Position numbers and translations under genes: made by a program. From positions 7,750,001 to 7,814,000 of the forward strand of contig NC_045130.1 of NCBI RefSeq assembly GCF_007655135.1: a stretch of DNA of 64,000 bases, given 5' to 3'. The notes under the pieces were generated by a model, which had not been told where the DNA came from, did no database searches, and saw only the letters and a program-made list of their open reading frames with translations. The stretch comes from Punica granatum. Its lineage: Eukaryota; Streptophyta; Magnoliopsida; Myrtales; Lythraceae. Each line of letters opens with the position of its first letter. The first letter of the stretch is position 1. Shown here one piece after another: positions 36,037 through 46,331 of the stretch.

Positions 36037-37580
36037 TTTTCTTCGGCAGATTATATCTTTTGCTATCTCTTTGCTAGCTGTATTGCGTTCTTTAATACAT
36101 AGAAATATGATTAAAGTTCATCTATAAGTAGAGCGTTTGAGCTTGACCAAAGTACAAGTAGGTGTCGTTCCGGTGGGCAATTAATTCTCATCTTTCAGAA
36201 TTATAAAATTCTGGATTTGACCACGATGTATGATAAAATTAGCATATGGCATTTCATGTAGTGTATTTGGATTTTATTTATAATAAATACTCAAAATATC
36301 TTGTGGTTAGAGCCAAATCAACGTCCGAATAAAGAGTAGTCTCTGCCAACCGGTGTATTAACCAAAAAAAAAAACAGATTTGAATTTTCACAATGACCAA
36401 ACAAAATCAAATAAGAGACGCAATCAGGGATAGCCAATTTGAATTGGGACACAAAGCAAAAGAAAAGAAAAAACAGATTAGTTGGCACTCCGTTATTTGA
36501 CTTAAACATAATGAATTTCTTTTTCTTATAATTATTTTTTAAAATAGTGAGCAGTAGTCAATCTTGTCCTCCGTTATGCAATGATCGGGCTCTCGTATTC
36601 AATCGCGAACGTATTAGATGAACTAAATAATTAGTGTAAGTATTGGCCTCGTCAGCGTAACATTACCAAAAACTTAGTTCACATAAGCTTGTCTTCCCTA
36701 AGCTCAAGTAAAAAACACACTTCTAACAAATATTTTGATGCATATGCATAGAAGAGATTCAAACTCGGGATTTTGGAGTTACAACACCATGAGAGTAAGT
36801 TTGAAACTATTAGGTCAATCACCTTTGATGATAACATCATGAGTTTCCAATTATTTGCATTGACGACTGGACTGGTCGCAGTTTGCATCACGAGCCTAGG
36901 GATGATGTACGTCTGGACTGGTCCTATCCAAGCAGGTCTTGGGTCGAAGTATTCGCGTTGCACCAGATGTTCTTTTCTAATCTCTTCTATATATCTATGG
37001 CCCAAAAAAAATGTCTTCGTCTATCTTGTAATTAATTTCATAATTCTAAAAGGAAAATCCTGTAATTCCATACAGAGTACGATTTATGCACCGTGTACTT
37101 CTTCTTCTTTTTTTTTTTATGTGAACCATGATATCGAAAGTTCAATTGGACACTAACTCATTTAGTCAAGCCAGGTCTATTCACTGAGGGATAAAACTCT
37201 CCCGACATAGATTTTCTACATTCACAATGACTTGAACCCGAAATCTTGCTCGAACAAAACAAGTATCGAACCGTTTGAACCAACCCACGTTGATTGTGTA
37301 TTTCTTTGTTTGGAGTGAAATGCACTATACGTATTTAAATTGGCAAGATTAATGAATCCGGATTACTATGTTATAGACAAAACAACAATTTGGTCCCTGA
37401 AATATTTTCGTTATATAAATTAGTCATATCGTTTATAATGTTTGGATAAATTAGTCATTTCGTCCAAATTTCCGTCCATCCATCCAATCACCGACGGAAA
37501 ACGCTGAAAGTGTCCCGTCCAACTATTCTTTCGTTTCCTCTCACTCTCTCTAATTACGCGCTCGCTCTCCGTCCCATTTT
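36037..37580. other. Intergenic with dispersed repeats
   Basis: The left end is the promoter side of copy C. No gene. It contains one family 2 repeat (listed) and a stretch near 37.38-37.5 kb (TTTGGTCCCTGAAATATT, ATAAATTAGTCAT twice) typical of dispersed plant repeats. Confidence 0.45.
37150..37300 (-). repeat. Dispersed repeat family 2, copy 5
   Basis: On the minus strand it starts with GGGTTGGTTCAAACGGTTCG, which looks like tRNA-derived promoter boxes. It continues CGGGTTCAAGTCATTGTGAA and GGGAGAGTTTTATCCCTC. This copy gives the best argument that family 2 is a tRNA-derived SINE. Confidence 0.5.
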
Positions 37581-37584
37581 CCAT

Positions 37585-38375
37585 TGGATTATACTCTTAA
37601 AATCGTAATTGGATTATTTAATTTAAAAACAATGTTGAAATACTTTTTAAAAAGAATTTATGCAAGTAATTATTTACAAAATTGAAATTGTAAAGAGTTT
37701 TGAAATATTCAATAACCATTATATATTCTGTATTAATATTAATTACACTTAGAAATAAAAATGATGCTAAAAAGAACTGATTTCTTTAGAAATTCATAAA
37801 ACAGATGAAATAAATTTAGTTTCTACGTTTATTAAATTTACTTAAATTTGGAAAACTTAAATTTTATGAGTGATTTACTTTTCATTGAGTTACGAATGAT
37901 TTACTTTTTGTTTCTAATTTTCAATTCCATGAGCTTAGACATACTAACGAAATCATATTCAATTTTTCAGCTTAAAAAGGATATTGAAATATTTTTCAAA
38001 AATTTCCACACAAGTAATTTTACTTACATTATTAAAACTGCAAGGACCTTAGAAAAAAATCATACAAGTAAATTACTCTAAGAATTCATACAATTAAGAA
38101 ATATATATCTTTTCAAATTCGATTAATTAGAATTAGTTTCTTTTTTCATTGTCCAATTCTATGAATGCTTGATTATACTTTTGAAATCGTAATTGAATTA
38201 TTTAGTTCAAAAAGGATGTTGAAATACTCTTTAAAAACTTTTCGAGCAAGCAATTACTTACAAATTAATTGTAATTGTAAGGATTTTTGAAATATTCAAT
38301 AACCATTCCATGTTTTGTATCAATATTTATTATACTTAGAAATAAAAATAATGTTGCAAGAATTGATTTTTTTCA
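37585..38375. repeat. AT-rich block of diverged internal repeats
   Basis: A segment starting TTATACTCTTAAAATCGTAA (37589) returns at 38173 (TTATACTTTTGAAATCGTAA) and keeps matching for nearly 200 bp. A more diverged partial copy lies near 37950. It could be the AT-rich interior of a larger transposon. Confidence 0.6.
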
Positions 38376-38379
38376 GTGT

Positions 38380-38520
38380 TAATCTTGGTATTCGAAAGCC
38401 AAATTGAGTTCCGATTAATCCAGTCAAGCTGAATCGGCCCACTATGGGTAAAACTCTCTCAGCATGAATTTTTTAAATTCATAAGAACTCAAATCTGATA
38501 CCTTATTTAAGCTGAACAAG
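38380..38520 (-). repeat. Dispersed repeat family 2, copy 6
   Basis: On the minus strand it carries AAAAAATTCATGCTGAGAGA, GTTTTACCCATAGTGGGCCG and GATTCAGCTTGACT, matching the family core. Confidence 0.5.
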
Positions 38521-38529
38521 CTGCAATTT

Positions 38530-38842
38530 TTTTAATATTTTTGAAATATCGAGGGAAAATCTCTTGATAATGCTGTAGATTATCGATGGATCTTCCCTCG
38601 ATATTATCGAGGGACTTTCAAGGAAAATTTCCTCTATAAAACTGGCGCGTTATCGAGGGATATTTCCTCGGTAAAAGTATCGAGGAAAAATTCATCGATA
38701 ACCCCTTAAAAAGAAATTATGGAGGGTGGTTTTACCGAGGAATATTTTTCCTCAATAATCTGCAAGAATTTCGTCAATTATAGTATGAAATTGACGGAAT
38801 TTCGACCACTTGCCCTCAGTAAGGGCGCATTTTTTAGTAGTG
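38530..38842. mobile_element. Probable CACTA (En/Spm) transposon terminus
   Basis: The right edge reads TTTTTTAGTAGTG, i.e. CACTACTAAAAAA on the minus strand, the typical CACTA terminus. The adjacent 300 bp are full of short repeats in both orientations around TATCGAGG / CCTCGATA and TTTCCTCG, like CACTA subterminal repeats. I could not find the opposite end. Confidence 0.5.
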
Positions 38843-39806
38843 CATTAATATTTTTAAAGACATTTTATAATAAAAATATATAAATTTTTACTACGATAAA
38901 TAAGGTCGTGCAACTTGCAGTTGAAATGACTAATTCACTATTGTTTGAAAAGGAGGGTGTCACATGTCACATTTGGGAAAAATGGTGGAGTCCGAAAATT
39001 GCCAAAGTTACAGGATTTGGGCTACCAGTTGAAAGCATTAATTATAAGATTGGTTTTCTGACAAGGGATGATTATTAGATTAGATGTGCGGTGGGTAAAG
39101 TCCCAAGTGCTTTTTCCTTGTCCAGCGGTCCCAATTTATAACATCTTCGAAGATGTACTTCGTAGCATTCTTCGCAGGAAAATTTGTCAAATGTGGATCA
39201 TTCGTCGTCGATTTACAAACCAGATATAATATATAGGTGCATCTGTCTAAAAAGCTTTTTTTTTTTCCTTCTAAATATATATATATATATATAATATTAC
39301 TTTCACCCATTAAAAATATATAGAATATTACTTACTTGAATACTGATTAAACGAAAATCTTATTATAAGATTCACAAGATTATTAACTTTATTTAATTGC
39401 CGGAGTAAACAAGAATTTAAAATTTTCTTGGTATTTAGTGAGATTTTTATGGTAATTAAAATCGAATACCTATATATACAGGGGAGGATGCATCTTATTA
39501 AAAGTTTAAAATAGAGCGATCACGAGTCGTTGGCAATGGCTCAAACATGTTACAGAGTTTATTAGCATAAATCGACACATGATCCAATCTCTAGTAGAAT
39601 TTTATCAAAAGAAAAAGAAGAACAACTGAAATTATCGTAGTTAGTAAATGATAGAGGCAATAAATTCAAATCATAAACTCTCTCTCTCTATCATTCCACT
39701 GGTGAAAGTATTTCAAATTATTGATCGGACTGGACAAGACAAGCGGAAGAAACTTAAATGAAACTCAACTTATCAATTTTCTCTCTGAGCAGTAGTTGGT
39801 TGAAGA
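38843..39806. other. Intergenic, no gene
   Basis: AT-rich, with a TA microsatellite at about 39276-39293. The last part is the 3' flank of the DUF538 gene. Confidence 0.45.
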
Positions 39807-40295
39807 TCAAGCTTTCAATTGGTTTCCATTCTCCGAACTCGTTGGCTTCTTCTTCTCATCCTCCTCGTCCACGAATGCCGAGATCGGGAATGACTTCCCA
39901 ATACCCATCGGGGTCCTGAAAACGATTTTCCCGCTCGAGGGGTCATCCATGCTCATCTCCGAGATCGGGACCCACATGAACATCTGCCTGCTCTTGATTC
40001 CCGTCATCTTCTTCATCTTGAACTTCTCCACGTACGCCGTGACCTCGGTCGCGTAGCTGACCCTTGTGTTCGTCTTCACGAAGAAGTGCTCGTAGGGAGC
40101 CTTCTGCTTCATCCACACGAAGCCAGTCTCCCTCACCCGGCCGCACTCCACGAGGTCCCGGAGGGGGAGGACTCCCCTCGGGAACCCTAGCTCCTCGAGA
40201 AGCTCCACCGAGTGCTGGTAGCACTCCTCAGGGCCATACACGACCTCTGCTCCGGCCCTCACATCCTTGGCCACTCGGGACTTCTCGGTCGACAT
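39807..40295 (-). CDS. DUF538 family protein
   Basis: A single-exon gene of 162 residues. The core reads GAEVVYGPEECYQHSVELLE, GFPRGVLPLRDLVECGRVRETGFVWMKQ, and later EVTAYVEKFKMKKMTGIKSRQMFMWVPI and the IVFRTPMGIGKSFPISAF end. This is the plant DUF538 fold in its typical order and length. It has no signal peptide, so it is of the cytosolic short type. The biochemical role is not established. The frame continues upstream without a stop to 40520, but that sequence is AT-rich and unlike the family; the ATG at 40295 (MSTEKSR) directly precedes the conserved part and is preferred. A TATA-like stretch lies about 100 bp upstream on the minus strand near 40.40 kb. The C-terminus is a hydrophilic Glu/Lys-rich tail. 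Confidence 0.92.
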   Translation of the reverse strand: MSTEKSRVAKDVRAGAEVVYGPEECYQHSVELLEELGFPRGVLPLRDLVECGRVRETGFVWMKQKAPYEHFFVKTNTRVSYATEVTAYVEKFKMKKMTGIKSRQMFMWVPISEMSMDDPSSGKIVFRTPMGIGKSFPISAFVDEEDEKKKPTSSENGNQLKA

Positions 40296-41535
40296 TTTTC
40301 CGGGATTGAAGGCTACCGAATCAGGTTGAATGTGTAATGAATTAGACTTGAGGAATTGATTTATATCGGTGAAGAGAGGATGATTTCTTGGGTATAAGTA
40401 GGGGAATTGAGTTGGAGTTACGGGAAGAAGTTTGGTGGGAGGAAGTTGAGCTGAATCAGATGGAATTAATACTATTTTCAAAGGATTGTTTACCCAATAG
40501 GGGCTATTGTGGGTTGGCAATGTTTTTGGTATTAGTCGATCACCGGTTTAGTGACAGTTTGTAACACTAAAATGATGTTTGGTCTCACGTTGTTTATATT
40601 TTCCCGTACAATTTGACCAGGTTAAAGCTCGATGTTTTGCAGGAAATATGCGTGAAGGGCATGGTTCTATTAATACAAGGCTAGATAAGGTTTTCCCGAG
40701 TTTAAATCAAACATAATCCCTTCTTAAACCGATTCAAGCAAGCCATCTGCATCGGATATATATAGTCCATCGTAAGAATTCGTTTCCAAGGTCTCCCGAG
40801 AGGATTTAACCCTAAGATTTTAAAGAGATGAGCAAACTCTCTTGTCATCTGAGCCAACCTCTTATCGATAGTTATGTACTTATTTTGACTGTGGGATTGA
40901 TCGATCAATCACTAGATATGATAGTTGGCCAAGAGCGTCGTCGTAATGGTGGGATCGTTGTTGGTGCATGTCTATGGCCTCTCATGTAAATGCAATGAGT
41001 GGAACATGGTATTTTACCATTAAGAACATGTATGAACGATGGAGTGATACCGATGAGATATAGGGATTTGATGCCGATCAAGCCTTAAGGCCCATTTGAT
41101 TTGATGAGCCGAAGTGCCTCCAACCAAAGGAAATGACAAGCCAACTCCACCAACGGTGGCCCTCAAGTCCAGTGGGAGGTAATAGCCGATGATGGAGGGG
41201 CCAAGTCCATTAATGGTGGATCGAGGCAATCAAATTAAACCAGCAGCCAAAGGTGGGCCAAACCCATGGATGACGACAGAAAGTCCACTGTGGTCTGAAA
41301 AGATCGTTAGCGGTCTCCATGCTCACAGGGACCCGAATTCTAATCATGCATTGGCGGGAATACTTCTAGCAATCGGATGATGGTTGGCTCAAGTCACTTG
41401 ACGCCTAGTCATAGGCTCGAGGTTTAATGAGTTTCACGCAACACGGTTGATCCCTCTCTCTTTCTGTAGCGTACCCTCTTTCATTCTCATGCTGAATAAA
41501 GAGCGAGAGATCTATTCCACAAAAATAGTAAGTAA

Positions 41536-41704
41536 GAGTCCGTTTGGTTTCAGAGTTTGATTTTAAAATCATAATTTTGATTTTAACTATACCCACTGCA
41601 CAATAAAAACACACATTTTCCAAGTCAAATTTATAATAATATCTCATTTGTCATTTTCCACAATCAAAATCAAAATTACTTTAACTCTGAAACTAAACGC
41701 ACTC
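41536..41704. mobile_element. Tourist/Harbinger-like MITE with TAA target duplication
   Basis: Near-perfect terminal inverted repeats (GAGTCCGTTTGGTTTCAGAG at left; GAGTGCGTTTAGTTTCAGAG read from the right on the other strand) enclose 169 bp. It is flanked by TAA on both sides (41533-41535 and 41705-41707), the 3-bp duplication typical of PIF/Harbinger elements. It belongs to the same family as the element in the HD-Zip intron. Confidence 0.85.
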
Positions 41705-44700
41705 TAAATCATTCAAAGCAAACTTATGAATCATCTTTAGATTCCATATTTGTCCTGAATTTATCTTTGGTTTACAAAAAGCTCTAGCTAACTTGAATAC
41801 TGTTGGAGCTCCTCGATCAAAACCTGGATCTTCTTATCGTCTTCTATGTGTTGACCCAGGCTACGTATAATGGTAACATGAAATACGATGGATCAAAAAC
41901 GAAATCGATTTAAAAAGGTATAATGAAAACTTTGGATTCACACTGCATCTCGACTAGATTCGTGACAATCCAAGATTTTTCCCGAATCAAGCAGAATAGC
42001 CAGGAAGATGCTTAGAGGATGAAATGGATCCTGGACTTGTTTGATTAGGCCATGTCCTCTTCCTCTTCCTATCGTTCTTCTTAATTCTTTTCTTTCCGGA
42101 TAATAGGGCCCATTCGCTCCAAGAGTAAAGTAGGCCTATTTGTGTCAATGAAGTCCGACGTGTTCGTCTTCCTTTTGACTACAAGGCCACCAAAGTCGAG
42201 GATGATGCACATAGAGCAATCAAAACATAGAGACAAGATCATGTAGAAATTGACTATCACCGGACGTAAAATCGGCCTAAAAAGTGTTGTTCCATCCTCA
42301 TCTTGTATAATTGATCCTCTTTTAACTTCGAGATCGATCAGATTATCTGTTCAAAATCTATATGCAAAATTTTTTTCAGTGTTGATACTTGCCATCATCT
42401 ATCTCACTCTCATTCATTTTGCCCGCCTTACTTCTTTTATCTTGTCTTCCGATATAACAACTCGGAAAAAGAGTGCATTTCAATGGCAAAGAGCAGACAT
42501 CGGGAAGCTTCATAGATTAGTGCGAGAAAATGTCATAAGATCGTATATTGTCTACCGCCCATTGTCAAGTGGCACAATAAGGAAGTGACCTCGAATGTAG
42601 TACATATTTGACTTGAAGCGAATCGACCTGATATCGGCAATGATTATATCGCTTACCACCCGATCTCCAAAATCTTACATATGGCCTTGTCCTACAAGTA
42701 AGTTGCATGACCTTTCTTGATTCTTGTCACAATATAGGAGAATCGTTCCAAGATAGAAAGAAAAGTGGTCCTATTGCTCCAATAAATAGACTTTTGGGTT
42801 CTTTTCTTGATGCCTCATCATTTAGCATCCTCTCTTCCCCCAACAAGGCCCACAACATAATCACTCATTTTCCCACTTATTCTCATGGCCATCACCAATG
42901 ATTACCCATACTAGCTTTTCCAAGGAAACGATTGAGATCAATTGGTTCACCATATAGTCTCTTTAATTTTACACGAGAAGCATACTGCCAAGGTCTAGCA
43001 GCCCGGTGATTAAAGCTTAGGATAGTTGCCTTGATTTTTCATATTCGAATTGCCTTCCGTGCAACTGTAATTTTCTTAAAGTAAGAGTTCTGTACGTAGT
43101 CAGGAAAGCTTATAGATGATCCACAAGAACCCGGGAGTTCACAAAAGGTGGCCCTCAATTAGCATTAGCGTCTTGGTGGGGCCTGCACTCTACCCCAAAC
43201 CCTTTTTTATAAAGTATAATAAAAAAAAAAACGCAACAAGAGTAGATTTGCCTTGTCTGGCTAGGAATGCCAATTGTGAGCAAATTGCATTTTTCTAATG
43301 TATGATTTTAGCTATATATAGTTAAATTTTAATAACATTGTTTGACTAGCTATAGTAAGGACAAAATATAAAGGAGGAATTAAGAAAATGTAGAAGGGGG
43401 AAGAAGGGACTGGCCTCAAACTTCATGTGACTGCTTCTATAATGGAGTGCAGGGCAAAGCAATGGCATGTGGTCCAACTAATTCCACACAAATGAGTACT
43501 CATGTCTCTCCATATGCTCCCTCTTTTCCATCTTTTTCCTTCTTTTTCTTCCTTTCCCAGGTGAGATTCTTTAATTTCTATCTTTTATTTTCACCTTTGG
43601 TCTTTAGCATGTGATGTATTTACTTCACCTTATGATAACTTCAACTTGTATTTTACTTTACCCAAGAGCAAAACCTAAGAAAGGTAAATTGATCCATACA
43701 CGTAGAACACGCCTGTAATATCATGAAATTTCAATACTAAGACAGTGATTGATTCCCGTGAGTTCATATTCAATTTGGTTTATGCCACAATGAAAAAAGA
43801 ATGGAATTGAGTGACTGCATGAAGTATAACTGTTTTAAATTGTGACCGCATTCCATTATATACTCGCCATTTTGTACGTAACATATCGTAAGAGTTCAAA
43901 TGAATGTTTGATGAAGTACATCAAAGACGACTAAGTTAGAAGAAATTATCAATAAGAAACTCATTCATTTTCCTCGAGGGCAAACCAATTTTTGTCTTTG
44001 GTTCTCATGAGTCTTGATAAATCTTCTGAGTCCTTGTCATTGTTATATCTCTTTGCCGTCAAGTCAAGTTAGGGTGTTAGGCATGGAGGACAGTTCTCAA
44101 TGAGTGAAATTCGAGAATTAAATCAGATCCAGAAAATGCGATCGAGAAATGTTCATATAGAAGAGGGTAAGGGTTAAGACAGCAGAGGCACTGTTAACAC
44201 AGTAAAATCCCTAATTATTGCAGATAAGAACTACGTATCTGCTAAGTGTCATCCGGCCAGCGGCCTATGCAACATAAAACAATTTGTCATAACGAAAATA
44301 TTATCCTGATGAAGAAGAAAGATATATATATATATATATATTTTTTTTTCATTCATAGAGAATGCGCACGACTCGACAGAAAATAGAGAAACGGGGAAAT
44401 AAGAAAGAAGGGAAGTCTTAGTAATACAAAAAAATTAAAACTGAGATATCTTAGTTCTGAATTGATAAGGAAGATCATTCATTGAATCACTTTTCTCAAA
44501 AAAGAAATATGTTTTATGTTCATGATAAGAATAAACTTTGCGCGGATTCCGGAACTTCTCTCGCTTTGAAGAGGCCTTTGGGATAAGATGACATGCATGA
44601 AGATGACATGGGGTCCTCTAATTCATTAATATCATTATTATAAATCTCTGAAATAAACATTTGAACTTCCCGACAGTTCGTTTATAATGTGTGCACAGGC

Positions 44701-45109
44701 TGATACTGATATGCTGAGCGAGTCTAGCAAGGAAGATTTATAATATAAGTTATATATAACTCAATTATATTCTTTATTCATAAAAAAAAAAGAGAGAAGA
44801 AACTCAATTATATTCTTTTTCATGCATCATGGATGGTATGTGCATTTATATATGTCTAGAAGTATTTATTTTCTTTCTTTTCTTTTTTCTTTCTCTTATG
44901 TTTTTTAGTCATCCTCCCGATAAAACTTGAAAACCTTGGTGATGACCAGGAAAAAAATAGGGAAAAAAAAATTTAAACTTCATATTAAAATTGTATATAG
45001 ATATGAATGAATACGAAATAGATAGCTTGTGTAATCAACCGTCAGTTTTTGGCAGAGGTGTTCGCCGGAGCCGGTCCAAATGGCACGCGAGAGATTAACT
45101 AGTCATTAG

Positions 45110-45265
45110 CCATTTTTCTTTAACGTGCACCACCGGGTATCCGGTAGCCCTATCAATCCGAACTAATTCAGATTCGAGCATGATCAACCTGCTAAGGAGT
45201 AAAGTTCTCCTGATAATGAATTTTCTCCATTTACAATATTCGAATATTTTATTTAAAGGAAATAT
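45110..45265 (-). repeat. Dispersed repeat family 2, copy 7
   Basis: On the minus strand it carries GTAAATGGAGAAAATTCATT, GAGAACTTTACTCCTTAGCA and a GCTCGAATCTGAATTAG end, matching the family core. Confidence 0.5.
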
Positions 45266-45540
45266 GCACCAAACCATCTGAATAATCCCAGTTCTCTAGT
45301 TATATTTATTTGAGAGTGCTTTCCGGCTAAAAAAATAAAATTAAAGGAGAGAGAAATATTGGGCCTGGAAGTGAGGCCAATTTGGGCCGAGCAGAGGGCC
45401 TGTGAAAGCCAGCTCAGTGGCCCATGGTCCTGTCCTCTCCTGGCGACGCCCGAGTCATCGATCTGGCTGGCCTCCCCCCACTTTCTCACTCTTCCAGGGA
45501 GGCGAAGGCAGTGGGATGGGGTTTTGCATCGATATCGAAG

Positions 45541-45544
<4 letters not shown>

Positions 45545-45581
<37 letters not shown>
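45545..45581 (+). repeat. (AG)n microsatellite
   Basis: An uninterrupted AG run of about 37 nt, roughly 270 bp upstream of alternative exon 1a of the RabGAP gene. GA-rich leaders like this are common in plant 5' untranslated regions. Confidence 0.9.
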
Positions 45582-45584
<3 letters not shown>

Positions 45585-45851
45585 GATGAGAGAGAAAGAG
45601 AAATGGCGGAATCGATCATCATTGATGCCTTGGAAGTAAACCATTAATCTATTGCATTGTATTGAGCAGTGATCAGTGGGTTTCCTCCCTTCCCTTTCCT
45701 TTCCTTTCCTTTCCACTGTTTACTTCCTTCCATGGAAAGGCAGTAAAAAAAAAAAAAGCAGCTTGCAAGGAAGCCATTGTTTGCAGGAAGGGACAGAGAG
45801 TGTAAGGGAGAAAGATAGAGGGAGGAGGAAAGGGGAAGGTTTGAGTTGGTG

Positions 45852-46147
45852 ATGGTATTGGGGATACTCCGATTTGCGAAGGAGGAGGGCAGGAGACTGA
45901 TTTCCCTGACTGTTGCCGCGTCTTTGATGCTCCTGTTCACCGCCGGCGTCGGTGGCAGCTACAGCGGAAGATGGATCCTGTTCGTCCAGGGAGGTAGCGT
46001 CAGCGGCGGCGGTAGGAGCGGCAGCTCGCTCATCGGGGGCGGCGGTTTCTGGTCCTCAGCAGCGGCCCCTTCCAATGTCGGCATAGCCATCGCCGTCACG
46101 GCCATGGCCGGTCTCGCCCTCACCGCCACCGTCGTCTACTCTCGTAG
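45852..46147 (+). CDS. RabGAP alternative first exon 1a (membrane-spanning N-terminus)
   Basis: Frame of 98 codons plus two bases, starting MVLGILRFAKEEGRR. It has two hydrophobic stretches (about residues 17-36 and 76-95) separated by a Gly/Ser-rich linker. It runs into TAA four bases after position 46147, but TCGTAG|GTAAAA is a good donor. Splicing there leaves the frame in phase 2, exactly what exon 2 (47577) requires, giving ..VVYSR-R-GSLKSPWSRRRR. It therefore most likely serves as an alternative first exon of the downstream TBC gene, adding a membrane-anchored N-terminus (628 residues in total). The alternative reading is an independent 99-aa membrane protein. The ATG at 45852 is the first true ATG in the frame. 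Confidence 0.65.
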
Positions 46148-46331
46148 GTAAAACCACGAACGAAGCAAATTCACCGTTTTTGAGACCCCTCCGGAGAACG
46201 AGAAATTGTCTGTCCCCCCAACCCCAAAATCGAATGCATTCAACCCTAGGAAAGTTTGATAGATTTGATCGTTGTGTTAGGAGAGTAAGAGAGAGAAAAC
46301 CTAGATGCTTACGCAACAGAAACAACCTTTA

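Larger units (their letters stand above)
40296..45540. other. Long intergenic region, no gene recognised
   Basis: Five kilobases without a supported gene. It contains one MITE, one family 2 repeat, microsatellites (TA at about 44321-44341) and several short frames (such as 42250-42588) with no recognisable domain. Confidence 0.5.

Noticed and set aside
42250..42588. 112-codon plus-strand frame
   Set aside because: No recognisable domain, no conserved neighbour and composition like the surrounding intergenic DNA.
43400..43560. Possible second microRNA precursor
   Set aside because: I compared it with the conserved plant miRNA sequences I know and found no match, and no long foldback could be drawn by eye.
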